A stretch of 64,000 nt of DNA, taken from contig JAEBUN010000017.1 in assembly GCA_023014365.1 (NCBI GenBank), forward strand, positions 310,001 through 374,000, read 5' to 3'. Shown in pieces: positions 1 through 9,448 of the stretch. The translations under genes and the position numbers were made by a program. Positions within the stretch are counted from its first letter, which is position 1. Each line of letters starts with the position of its first letter. This stretch comes from Lepiota brunneoincarnata. Lineage: Eukaryota > Basidiomycota > Agaricomycetes > Agaricales > Agaricaceae. The notes under the pieces were generated by a model. That model made no database searches. It was not told where the DNA came from and saw only the letters and a program-made list of their open reading frames with translations.

Positions 1-283
1 GGCTATGTGAGGATGTCGCGATTATCTAGTGTACAGTGGTAATTTGGCTCACTCTTTATCTCTCTCTATTTATTCTTATCTTACACATAATTCTTTCACC
101 TTCACACTCATTTTTACATAGAAAACTCGCTCGTTTACACTCTCGGTCTCTCATTTACATACCATAGCACTCCTTTTATTCCCAATTTTCATAGAAACAC
201 AGACACGTAGAACCTTTAAAATATGTGCCACATAGTTACCAAATGGACATCTTTTACCCCCAAGAACTCGTAGCAGCCTTACA
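1..283 (+). repeat. LTR of element A, 5' copy (truncated by window start)
   Basis: Matches, as an inverted copy, the sequence 21895-22194, with scattered differences mostly C/T or G/A. The complete copy starts TGTAGGG and ends TTACA and is about 300 bp, so this copy lacks its first ~17 bases. Shared similarity ends at 283-284. Confidence 0.85.
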
Positions 284-285
284 CT

Positions 286-298
286 TGGAGCCCACTGC
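286..298 (+). other. Primer-binding site of element A (tRNA type)
   Basis: TGGAGCCCACTGC lies two bases after the LTR, starting with the TGG that pairs with a tRNA CCA end. The same motif, with CCGC instead of CTGC, follows the 5' LTR of element E (47284-47296, minus). The tRNA species was not assigned. Confidence 0.55.
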
Positions 299-560
299 AA
301 GGGGTGGCTAGCTCATAACCACACTCCTTCTCTATCCCTACGATCCTTACAACACAGCAGACCAACCAAGAGTCCAGACACGGTCACAGTCAAGGCTTCC
401 ATCCCAGTGAAGTCAGTCTTTTGAGAGCACAAAGTGTCGACGACCATCAGGAGCAGGACTTACAGTGACCACATCATTGTCAGACCAAGAGACATTACGA
501 GGCCATGCATGAAAGGCCCTACTCCTCACCTCAACACCACCAGTAACACCAACCCCTCAC

Positions 561-1377
561 ATGGCCTCAGTATCAACTCCAGGAGGTATGATGGCCATGC
601 CAGCCCCAGGAACCAAGCGTGCACCAGAGTTCAACCCCAAACATCCTGAGGAGTTGAAGGAGTTCTTCAAGGAGTTCGAACAGCAGGCGAGAGCATGTGG
701 GTTGGATAAAGCAGAGAAAGTGAAGATGGTGGTGAAGTATACAGATACCAAGACAAAACAGTTCTGGAAGAGTCTTGAAGGGTATGAACAGGATTTCGGA
801 ATACTAAAGAAAGAGATTTTAGAGTCATACTCAAAGACATCCCTTGGAGGGAAATATTTGGTCAATCACTTACTCAGGTTCATTGAGGCAGCGGCAGACG
901 AGGATATTGAGGATGAAGATGACTTAAACAAGTATTATTGTAAGCTCTGGCCTATGGTGTCTGACCTTATCAACTCCAAAAAGATTACCACAGATGAAGG
1001 CGATTGCTACTTTTGAAAAGGACTTTCCCTCAGCACTCAATGCACCATCCGGGATCAACTTAAAAAGGAGGACAGTAACCTGGACTGTTCACAGATCCCC
1101 AAAATCAAGAAAGTACTGAAGGCAGGGAGATTTGTGTTCTCGAAGGAAGCAGTAGATGAAGAAGAGTTATGGGAATGAAGGACAAGGAAGAGTTTGAAGA
1201 AATGAGGGAAGGGAAAGAAGAGATGAGAACGGAGTAGTAGTGAGGAGTCGGAGGAGTCATCTGTTGAGATGTTGACAGATGAAGAGTCCAGTGAGGAAGA
1301 GGGATGACGATGATATAGGTAAAAGGCTGGAAAAACAAAGAAAGAGGTGAGAATGAGGAAGGTAAAGGTTGAAGAGG
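561..1377 (+). pseudogene. gag: gag of element A, N-terminal part, degenerate
   Basis: An open frame of 151 codons starts at ATG 561 and encodes a helical capsid-like segment rich in K/E (PEELKEFFKEFEQQARACGL near residue 28), typical of Gag from agaricomycete Ty3/Gypsy elements. It shifts frame near 1005-1015 and then runs as broken acidic sequence (E/S-rich, 1150-1377) up to the B insertion. The coding sequence resumes at 26929 reading down on the minus strand. No intact product is expected. Assignment rests on position directly after LTR and primer site and on resemblance to Gag; no motif in this half is decisive. Confidence 0.7.
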
Positions 1378-1727
1378 TGTTACCATTTTCCCTTTAGCAC
1401 GCCTGACTGCCTATTTTTACCTATCACATGTCACTGCCCGTTGTCAACGCCCGGTTATATTTACTTATCATATACCACCGCCCGTCTATAGTTAGCTTAC
1501 TTTGGCCTGTGATTTCCACCCATTTGCATGTGATTCTCGCCTTTATCACATGCCAGTCCCTCAGTAGTATATATAGACCTAAGTATTACTTGTAATCCTT
1601 AGCTTTGTCTTATTATACACAGTATTTGTTCCTGCTCTTTGGCATTGCCTTAGACTTGCTTGCACTACTCAACGGTTAACTTGTTGTTAATCGCATTGAG
1701 CCTTGCAGACGCCTAACCAGCATAACA
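1378..1727 (+). repeat. 5' LTR of element B (350 bp)
   Basis: Begins TGTTAC and ends CATAACA. The 351-bp mate is at 26930-27280 on the minus strand (TGTTAAC..CATAACA). Flank AGAGG at 1373-1377 pairs with 26925-26929 across the inversion. Confidence 0.93.
1568..1611 (+). promoter_or_regulatory. TATA box and probable transcript start of element B
   Basis: TATATATA at 1568-1575 lies 33 bases before AGCTTTGTCTT (1601-1611). That 11-mer is the exact reverse complement of the primer site just after the LTR (1729-1739). In Tf1-type self-priming the first 11 nt of the RNA pair with the primer site, so 1601 is the predicted RNA 5' end. The spacing is what a TATA promoter would give. Confidence 0.75.
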
Positions 1728-1728
1728 A

Positions 1729-1739
1729 AAGACAAAGCT
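1729..1739 (+). other. Self-priming primer-binding site of element B
   Basis: AAGACAAAGCT, one base after the LTR end, is perfectly complementary to 1601-1611 in the R region of the LTR. There is no TGG start as in tRNA-primed elements. This is the arrangement known from Tf1/sushi-type chromoviruses. Confidence 0.75.
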
Positions 1740-2009
1740 ACTCGTTGCCTCTCTTCTTTCTTCTTGCCCTCTTTGGTTTGCACAGTACCGTTAACTGTGA
1801 GGTCTAGACAGAACCGTAATCTGTTGAGGATCATCGCTTGTCTATTCGAGCGTTGGACACAGTCCTCACCCCGAAGAACTCCAGCTGTTGTTCTTCAGAA
1901 CCTTTGCACCCCAGCGTCTCTATAGGTTCTCGGATTCCTCGTTCGTCTTGTCGAACGTCTTAGTGGATCTTAAATTTTCGGAGGTTTCTCTTTACCAGAA
2001 AAGACATCG

Positions 2010-3626
2010 TTGCCCATCACAGGTAGTTATTTCAAATCCAGGACAGATCATCCTAACCCTCGTATTTCCCAAACTGGTTCTGGATCTCCAGGACCCTCTC
2101 AACTGTCTGTTACCCCACATGCCATTCCATCTACTCCTTGCCCTACTCCTTCTTTTCACGTGCCTTCGTCTTCTCCTGAGTCCAACCAACCCGTATACGC
2201 AACCCCACCCGAACCAGTGGATACCACCCTTCAGGTAGCCACCCAGATTACTGAACCATCACCCGTCGAACTGCCTTGACTCCCCTTTGGTTTACTAGAA
2301 GCAACCACAAGTACAGGAGGTCCCTTACAATTTTCCATCCGTCAGATCAAACCCAGACAGTACCAACTCCCTCGTAACCTACAACCCTTTCCACCACCTT
2401 CCCCTGAAACCATGTCTGAAACTATGGGAGACCCGCCGGCTAACCAGCCACCACCAGGACCACCTGGAGGCCCACCAGAACCGCCCGGACCACCACAAGG
2501 TCCACCCCGTCCACCGTCACCACAACTGCAACACAACGGCTACAAAGAACTATCGTTCGAGAAACCGACACCATTTGATGGCAACCGCAAGAACTTCCAA
2601 GAGTTCATTAATTCCGTAGCACTCTACCTCTATGGTAACGCCGACATCTATTACGACAACGACAAAAAGATCATATTCTTCTTATCCCTGCTGAAATCCG
2701 GAGAAGCCAGCAACTGGAAAAACCAATATTTCCAGTCCAAACAAACTTGGGGTGTATTCACCCCTGGATCGTACGAAGAACTCATCAAAGAGTTCACCAA
2801 AGCATTTTCACCCGTCGACGTCCCCTCTCAGGCATTCCACAATCTCAACACCCTCCGTCAAGGATCCCGTAATGTCGAAGACGTCATCGCAGAGTTTAAG
2901 ACTCTCATCCATCATTCAGGACTCCATGAAGACCGCGCCCTCATAGAGAAATTCCAAAACATCATCAATCGGAATCTCGCTTACAAAATCCTCACCGATC
3001 CGAACCCGCCTAACACCATAAACGAATGGTACTGCCGTGCCATCCAGATCGACCACAACTGGCGCACCGCTTCTACAATCCTTGGACCACGTCCAGGATT
3101 CTGTCCACGCCCCACTCCCGCCAATAATTACCGCTGTATGCAACAACCATATCATAAATCGCAACAGCAATCGTCTTACACTGGACCGAATCGCCATTAT
3201 CAATTCTGCCCATCGTGTGATCCAAACACTATGGAGATTGACAACACGTACCTTAACGAAGGTCCCGAATATTACCCTTCTTTCAATATCCCCGGTGATC
3301 CGCACCCCAATCAAGAAGAAACCGAAGAAGACCAACTGGATCATTTCCCCCACAATGACAACATCAATATCAATGCCATCTTTACGCCTGAAGAAAAATG
3401 CACCTATGAGAAAGGCTTATGTTTCCGCTGCTTTAAACCCAGCCACATTTCCCGCATCTGCCCCAACGTCGCCCAATCGCAACCGAAAACTGATAAGGCA
3501 ACTAATATACAAAACGCCTCTCTTAAAATCCGTTCCATCATCGAATCTATTCCCGAAACCGAAGCCATTGAAGTCTATGAGACATGGTCCAAAGACCCGA
3601 CTATGCAGCCATTCGCAAATTTTTAA
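2010..3626 (+). pseudogene. gag: gag of element B with CCHC zinc knuckle
   Basis: The main open frame is 2412-3626 (404 aa). The same frame is also open from ATG 2010 up to a single TGA at about 2277, so Gag probably began at 2010 and the TGA is a decayed CGA. Order: proline-rich N-terminus (about residues 135-170 from 2010), capsid region (HNLNTLRQGSRNVEDVIAEF), low-complexity linker, then the zinc knuckle CFRCFKPSHISRIC (C-x2-C-x4-H-x4-C) at about 3421-3462, which binds genomic RNA. Gag ends at TAA 3624-3626, but pol continues in the same frame after it, so a CAA-to-TAA change in one gag-pol polyprotein is likely. Confidence 0.88.
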
Positions 3627-6600
3627 TTCGGAGGTTCTGTTCAATGCCAGCCCCTCCCAGTTCCCCCTCTCTCTTGTAATGTTGTAACTCTCGCATCTAC
3701 TTCAAACAATAAATCCATATATCTTCCTTTAAAGGTGCAGAGCCTGAGAGAACAAAAAGACGTCCCGCTTATCGCCCTCCTTGACTCCGGAGCTCAAGGA
3801 AACTTCATATCAGACGACTTTGTCACTGAGCACTGCCTATGGAAACAAGAACTTCCCCAAGCAATCAGTATGCGCAATTTCGATGGATCGAACAACTTAA
3901 ACGGAATGATTACCCATTACTCTACCTTCCGCACGATAATTGATGGTTGATTAACTCCCATCACCGCCTATGTTGCAGCAACAGGATTGAAACCAATGGT
4001 CCTTGGTTTCCCGTGGCTCAACGAAGTCAACCCGAAAATCGATTGGAAACGCCGTACATTCCAATGGAGAAAAGAGAAGAAGCCCAACCACCACTCCGAA
4101 TACTTGGTGTACAACAACCGACCAATCGACATTGCTACCCTCGCCATGGACTGACTAAACGCGTTCAACCCCGAAGGAAAATTCTCCTATACCCTGCACG
4201 AACCGATCTATGAACCTCTCCTCGATGAGGACTACGAAGAGTTCTCTCTAGAGTCCGAGATGCATCAGATCATTAGTACACCCGCTGAACTCACTCATGT
4301 CGAGCTCGAGATCAACCGAACTAGTCAGGCTACAGAACTTGCAATTAAACATGGAGACAAAAAGGTCGATGACCCCGCTACGAAAGTTCCCTGCCGATTC
4401 CACCGATGGTTGAGTCGTTTCAGCAAAAAGGCTGCTGAACGATTCCCTCCCCGATGATCTTACAACCACGCTATCGAATTAAAACCTGAATTCAAACCCG
4501 TTGCAATGAAAGCCTATAAACTTTCCCCGAATCAGGACAACTCTTTAAAAGAGTTCATATCCGAAAACCTCCGTAAAGGCTACATCTGTCCGTCGAAATC
4601 CCCGATGGCTTCCCTGTTCTTCTTCGTCGATAAGAAGGATGGCTCACTTTGCCCCTGTCAAGATTACCGCTATGTCAACAAACATACGGTCAAAAACACG
4701 TACCGCATCCTAATGGTTACCGAGATTATGGATAAACTCAAAGGAGCCCGCATATTTTCCAAACTCGACGTCCGTGCCGGATACAATAACATTCGTATCA
4801 AGAAAGGAGATGAATGGAAAGGTGCATTTAACACCCCGCTTGGATTATTCGAACCAACCATCATGTTCTTTGGGATGTGTAATTCCCCCACAACTTTTCA
4901 AGCATTTATGGACGACATCCTGGCATCCCCGATCCGTAAAGGAGGAATCGTCGTATATATGGACGATATTCTCATCTTCGCTCGTACCCAAGAGGAACAC
5001 GACCACATTATGGAAGAAGTTCTCGAGTGTTTGACCTTGAACGACATCTATCTCAAGACTGAGAAATGCGAATTCTACCGCGACTGCATGGAGTACCTCA
5101 GTATGATCATCACGCCCGATAAAATCAAAATGGACCCCGTTAAACTAGCCGGAATCGCCCAATGGCCCGTACCAAAATGTACTAAAGACATCCGTAAATT
5201 TATAGGATTCTGCAATTTCTACCGGAAGTTTATTCACAGATACTCCGCTATTGCCCGACCCCTTAATGCTCTTATGTCGACCAAATGACTATTCAAATGG
5301 ACTGACGAATGTAGAGACTCGTTTGACGCCTTGAAACTTCAATTTTCAAAGCAACCCGTGCTTACAATGCCCGATCAATCAAAACCATTTGAAATTGAAT
5401 GTGATGCTTCAAAATATGTGACCGGAGCCGTACTTTATCAAACCGACATTAATAATCAACGCCACCCCATAGCTTTCCTTTCGAAAACCCTTACACCCAC
5501 CGAGCGAAACTACGATATTCACGACCGCGAATTACTCACCATAATCCACGCCCTAGGAGAATGGCGCCATTATCTAGAAGGGGGACCATTCCCCGTTAAA
5601 GTTTGTACCGATCATCAAAATCTTATGTACTGGAAGAAACCGCAAGACATAAACCAATGCCAAGCCTGCTGGCATCAATTTCTCTCCTGCTTTAATCTCC
5701 AGATTGAGCATGTACCTGGTACAAAAATACCTGCCGCTGACACTCTTTCCCAACGTCCCGATCATATCCCCGACGAGGATGAAGACAATAAATCCGTAAC
5801 TGTGTTACCCAAGTCTATATTTGTCAACACCGTTGACCAGGAAACCTGTGACGATATCCTCCGCCATAATACCTACAACCCACATACCACCAAACAAATT
5901 ACCGCCCTCTTGACTGCCCCTTACACCCCGACTGATTCCCAATATTCCGTGACACGAACCCCTAAAGGTCTAATTGTTACCTATGATGGTAGAACTGTAC
6001 CACCGGAAGACCTTGAACTCCGCCAACATATCATATGGAAGTATCATAACTCTCCCACCGCAGGACACCCCGGTATCGATACGACTCTTCACGCATTGGA
6101 GTGTGATTTCTACTGGCCCGGTATGGCCAGTTTCACTCGTGATTATGTCAAGGGATGCGCCAACTGCCAACAGTTTAAAATTAACCACCACCCTGCCAAG
6201 CCTACCTTTACCCCTATCCCTGCACCTGAGTCAAACTGCCCATTTGCCCAGATCGCGATGGATCTCATCACTGACCTCCCTCCCTCCGCAGGTTTTGACT
6301 CGATTCTGTCCATTGTGATCCACGGACTCTCGAAGGGGGTAATTCTCACCCCTACCAACAAATCCGCAACTGCTGACGACATAGCCGACATCATTCTAAA
6401 CAAAGTCTACCCATGCTATGGCCTACCCGAACGTATCATATCCGATCGCGACCCACGCTTCACCGCGCAGTCATTCCAGAAACTGTTAGAACGACTTGAA
6501 ATAACCCCCACAATGACCACGGCCTATCATCCCGAAGCAGATGGAGCAACCGAACGTTCACACCAGGAAACCCAAGCATATCTCTCCATTTTCTGTTCGC

Positions 6601-7415
6601 ATCACCCCGAGAACTGGTCACAGGCTCTCCCCCTCCTTGAGTTCGCATACAATAGCCGACCACATGCCTTGTGAAAACAAACACCGTTCGAAATCATTAT
6701 GGGAATACAACTGAAAGCACTTCCCACCGTTCTCCTTGAAACCGAATCTCCCACTGTCAACAACCGCATGGAACTAATTGACTTATACCACCAAAATGCT
6801 AAAATCGCACACGAAACGGCCATGAAACACATGGAAAACCGACATCAATCAAAGTTTACCCCATTCCACGAGAATCAAATGGTTTGGCTCGACGCCCGGA
6901 ACTTAAATACCCCATATGTCACGCACAAAATGGCCCCCAAATGTCTCGGACCATTCCACATCCTCAATGTTTTGTCCCCTGTTTCATATCGACTCGAACT
7001 TCCCAAACGTTAGAAAATCCACCCCATATTTCATGCCCAACTCCTCATGCCATATACCGAAACAGAAACGTATGGACCCAATTACGTTCGACCACCACCC
7101 CTCACAGTCGAAGGCGAACAAGTATACGAAATCGAAGCCATATTAAACCACCAAAAATGATGAAACCACCTTGAATACCTAGTCAAATGGCTCGGATGGC
7201 CCGAATCTGAAAATACATGGGAACCTGAGTCCCACTTTAAATTGGTACCTGACGAAATCAGACCCGAAACTGTGGATGGACAAGTTATCCCCAAAACGGA
7301 AGATGAAGGAGATGCAGTAGCATTCTTAATGGAGTATAAACGACTCAAAGGACTCGACCGAAACGATGAAAACACACCTGTCATTCGTTCTCTTAAAGCC
7401 ATGCAGAAACCATGA
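3627..7415 (+). pseudogene. pol: pol of element B: protease, RT, RNase H, integrase, chromodomain
   Basis: Domains in order: aspartic protease with DSGA (LIALLDSGAQGNF, ~3770-3810); reverse transcriptase with YMDD (~4957-4970); RNase H (IECDASKYVTGAVLY, ~5393); integrase with HHCC-type finger (CANCQQFK, ~6160), D,D(35)E residues in AMDLITDLP (~6256), ISDRDPRFTAQSF (~6440) and HPEADGATERSHQET (~6530); C-terminal chromodomain (LEYLVKWLGWPESENTWEPE, ~7170-7230). Stops interrupt it, most of them TGA: about 3948, 4152, 4456, 5286, 6672, 7158 and 7161, plus TAG at about 7011. Most sit where arginine CGA would fit. The chromodomain targets integration to modified histones in related elements. Not functional as it stands. 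Confidence 0.93.
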
Positions 7416-7471
7416 CATTCTCGCCGCCACCCCTACCGTAAATAAATCACATCGTCTCATTTAACAGCACA

Positions 7472-7521
7472 ATGCCTTCTTCCGTCCGCTCACTCCCATC
7501 CGAATCCGCACTTATTTCTAC
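7472..7521 (+). pseudogene. ORF3 of element B, first codons, cut by D1 insertion
   Basis: ATG at 7472 opens a frame that runs into the D1 LTR at 7522. Continuing on the other side of the inversion (28411 downward, minus strand, after removing one TCTAC copy) keeps the same frame for more than 200 codons. ORF3 therefore starts here, about 60 bp after pol. See 27368-28411 for its product. Confidence 0.75.
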
Positions 7522-8193
7522 TGTTAGAGCTGGTGCAGGTCGGGACCGAAGCGGAGGGTCGGGGTGGTACCCTTGGTATAAGGTAGCCAGGGGACAGGGC
7601 GAAGTCAGTACGTAGACTTCGGGACCGAGGTGGGGTACGTCGGGCGGGGGTTTGGACTTGTGGCCTCAGCTTATGTGCTGTGCCCTCCTACTGTCCTAGT
7701 CTGTATTTCAGGAAGTCGGAGCCGAAGCGGAGCAAGGCAGAAGAGAGGAGAGGATAGGGAACAGGGAGCTGGTCCACTGCTCAATTCGATTATCAGACTG
7801 AAGAGTACAAGCCAAGTACCTATGGTATATATACTACTGGCCTTACGAACTATGACTTGTACTGACTACGTGTGGAGCGAAGCGGAGACCGATATAGTTA
7901 CAAATGGATTACGAACAGATTACAAATGGATTATGAAGGAAATGGAGACCGGTACGGGTATGGAGACTGATAACGTCTCTTGGTTACGGATGGAGAATGG
8001 AGAACCGGAAAGTAACACCGAGGGTCAGGTGACCACAGCACGTGCAGAGATGGTTGCGTGATCAGGGCAATGGGTTTGTGGTCGGAGTGAGTCGGGGCTG
8101 AGTCGGAGGGCAGAGGGTTGTTATGTGGAGCACATGTGGAGTCGAGAAGCCGAAGTATAATGGTTAAGCTCTGGGTTTGGCATGGATATGACA
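7522..8193 (-). repeat. 3' LTR of D1 (672 bp)
   Basis: On the minus strand it starts TGTCATATCC and ends CTCTAACA. It is preceded on that strand by a polypurine tract (about 8194-8211, A/G-rich with a run of G). It differs at several percent of positions from the 5' LTR 14705-15376. Confidence 0.95.
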
Positions 8194-8325
8194 GTGCCCC
8201 CCCTTTAGGGCTGAGCCTCAAGGCCCTAGGGGGTCTAGACTGGGGCCCATCAGAAAACCCCGCCAGGGTATAAAAACAGGTGAACTGGTTCGAGTTGGGA
8301 GAGTACAACTTAACCCCATACTCCC

Positions 8326-9391
8326 ATGAGCAGACAACCATCCCGACAACCGACCGCCGTGGAGCGCAAGGCGCAACTGCTGAGGGAGAAGGCTGAGCGA
8401 GAGGAGTGGGAGCAGCTTGAAATCGAGAGGTTGGAGGAGGAGGAGCGACAAGAGGAGGAGGAGCGGCAGCAGCTGATAGTGCTGCGTCAGCGACAAGCGG
8501 AGGAGCGGGCGAGGGAGCACCTGGCGGAAGAGATCAGGCAGCAACAAGATGAGGCTGCCGAGGCGGAGCGTCAGGCGATTTGGGCCAGGCTCGTTGCAAC
8601 TACTGCGGGGGCTTCGTCGAGCCGCCTGCCGGAAGAACCGATGGAGGTAGATACGGAGGAGTCGGAATCCGATTACACGGATAGGAACGAGACGGAAAAT
8701 GAGGAGGAGGACGAGGACGAGGACGAGGACTCCGGGGACACAGGGGGTAAGGGAAAAGCAAGGGCGAGGGCGGCCCCGCGACGGGGCCATGCGAACATAT
8801 TCAGGGGTGAGAACCCCTGCTGGAGGTGCGAGCGAGATGGGGTCCAGTGTGAGGTCCCCAGCGGGTAAGTTATTTTGAGGGTTTCCAGGCTACCTACTGA
8901 TAGTTTTTTAGTAACACCAGGAGTTGCCGTCGGTGCAGCAAAATGAAAAAATGGTGCGGGGGTCAAGAGGAGATGGAGCCGAGTGGGGCCGGGGGCATGT
9001 CGGGCCAACAATTTGAAGGTGAGTGAGGAGTCCTGTATCATGATGTACGCTAATCAGTGGGTTTGTAAAATTGAAAAGGTTCATCACTGAAAAGCACCAG
9101 GAGACCATCAAGAGGGTCAACATCCTGGAGGTGCGGCTTACACAGGCCATCACTTGATTGGGGGAGAGGGTGGACAAGGTCAAGCTGACGGCTGGCCGTT
9201 ATGAACAGTTGCGGTGTTGGGAGGCACAGGTGGATGGTAATTGGTCAAGTAGGGGTATTACAGAGACGGAGGAGACGGAGGAGTCGGAGGAGTCGGAGAG
9301 CATTGGAGGCATTTCGGAAGAGGAGGTGCGAGGTATGATGGAGGATGCGGCGGCGCTGCCCTGCACCTCTGGGAACGATACGGACAGGTAG
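8326..9391 (+). CDS. Gene Z (D1 copy): antisense, spliced, coiled-coil plus Zn2Cys6-like protein
   Basis: Lies between integrase and 3' LTR but reads against the element. Exon 1 is 8326-8864; intron 8865-8911 has GTAAGT..TTTTTTAG; exon 2 starts at 8912. Residues ~10-85 are a long E/R/Q-rich coiled coil; ~105-145 are acidic. Across the first intron the reading is C-x2-C-x6-C-x9-C-x2-C-x6-C (CWRCERDGVQC then CRRCSKMKKWC), the spacing of a fungal Zn(II)2Cys6 cluster. A second donor GTGAGT is at 9019; the boundary of the third exon is unclear. Helical sequence follows to TAG 9389-9391, with one TGA at ~9155 where CGA would fit. DNA binding is inferred from the cysteine spacing only. Gene X of element E has a similar motif and position. 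Confidence 0.7.
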
Positions 9392-9448
9392 TTGTACTTG
9401 TCCAATAAATTTTTTTTGTTTCTTGGTGTGGTGGGTGATCAGTGAAAC

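Larger units (their letters stand above)
1..1377 (+). mobile_element. Element A, 5' portion (Ty3/Gypsy LTR retrotransposon, interrupted by B)
   Basis: Contains the end of the 5' LTR, primer-binding site, leader and gag. It stops where the LTR of element B begins at 1378. The rest of A lies at 21895-26929 in the opposite orientation. The last five bases here, AGAGG (1373-1377), equal the reverse complement of 26925-26929, the target-site duplication expected if B had inserted in A. Left end is cut by the window: comparison with the other LTR suggests about 17 bases are missing. Confidence 0.85.
1378..7521 (+). mobile_element. Element B, 5' portion (chromovirus, Ty3/Gypsy), interrupted by D1
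   Basis: LTR, self-priming site, gag with a zinc knuckle, pol ending in a chromodomain, and the first codons of a third ORF. The element breaks at 7521, where D1 begins, and continues at 28411-26930 on the minus strand. TCTAC (7517-7521) is matched by the reverse complement of 28407-28411. Adding both parts gives about 7.6 kb. B sits inside gag of element A with target duplication AGAGG. Confidence 0.92.

Noticed and set aside
2342..2536. Glycine-rich minus-strand frames opposite gag of B (and similar shadows opposite pol)
   Set aside because: Mirror image of proline-rich coding sequence on the other strand; no start context or motif.
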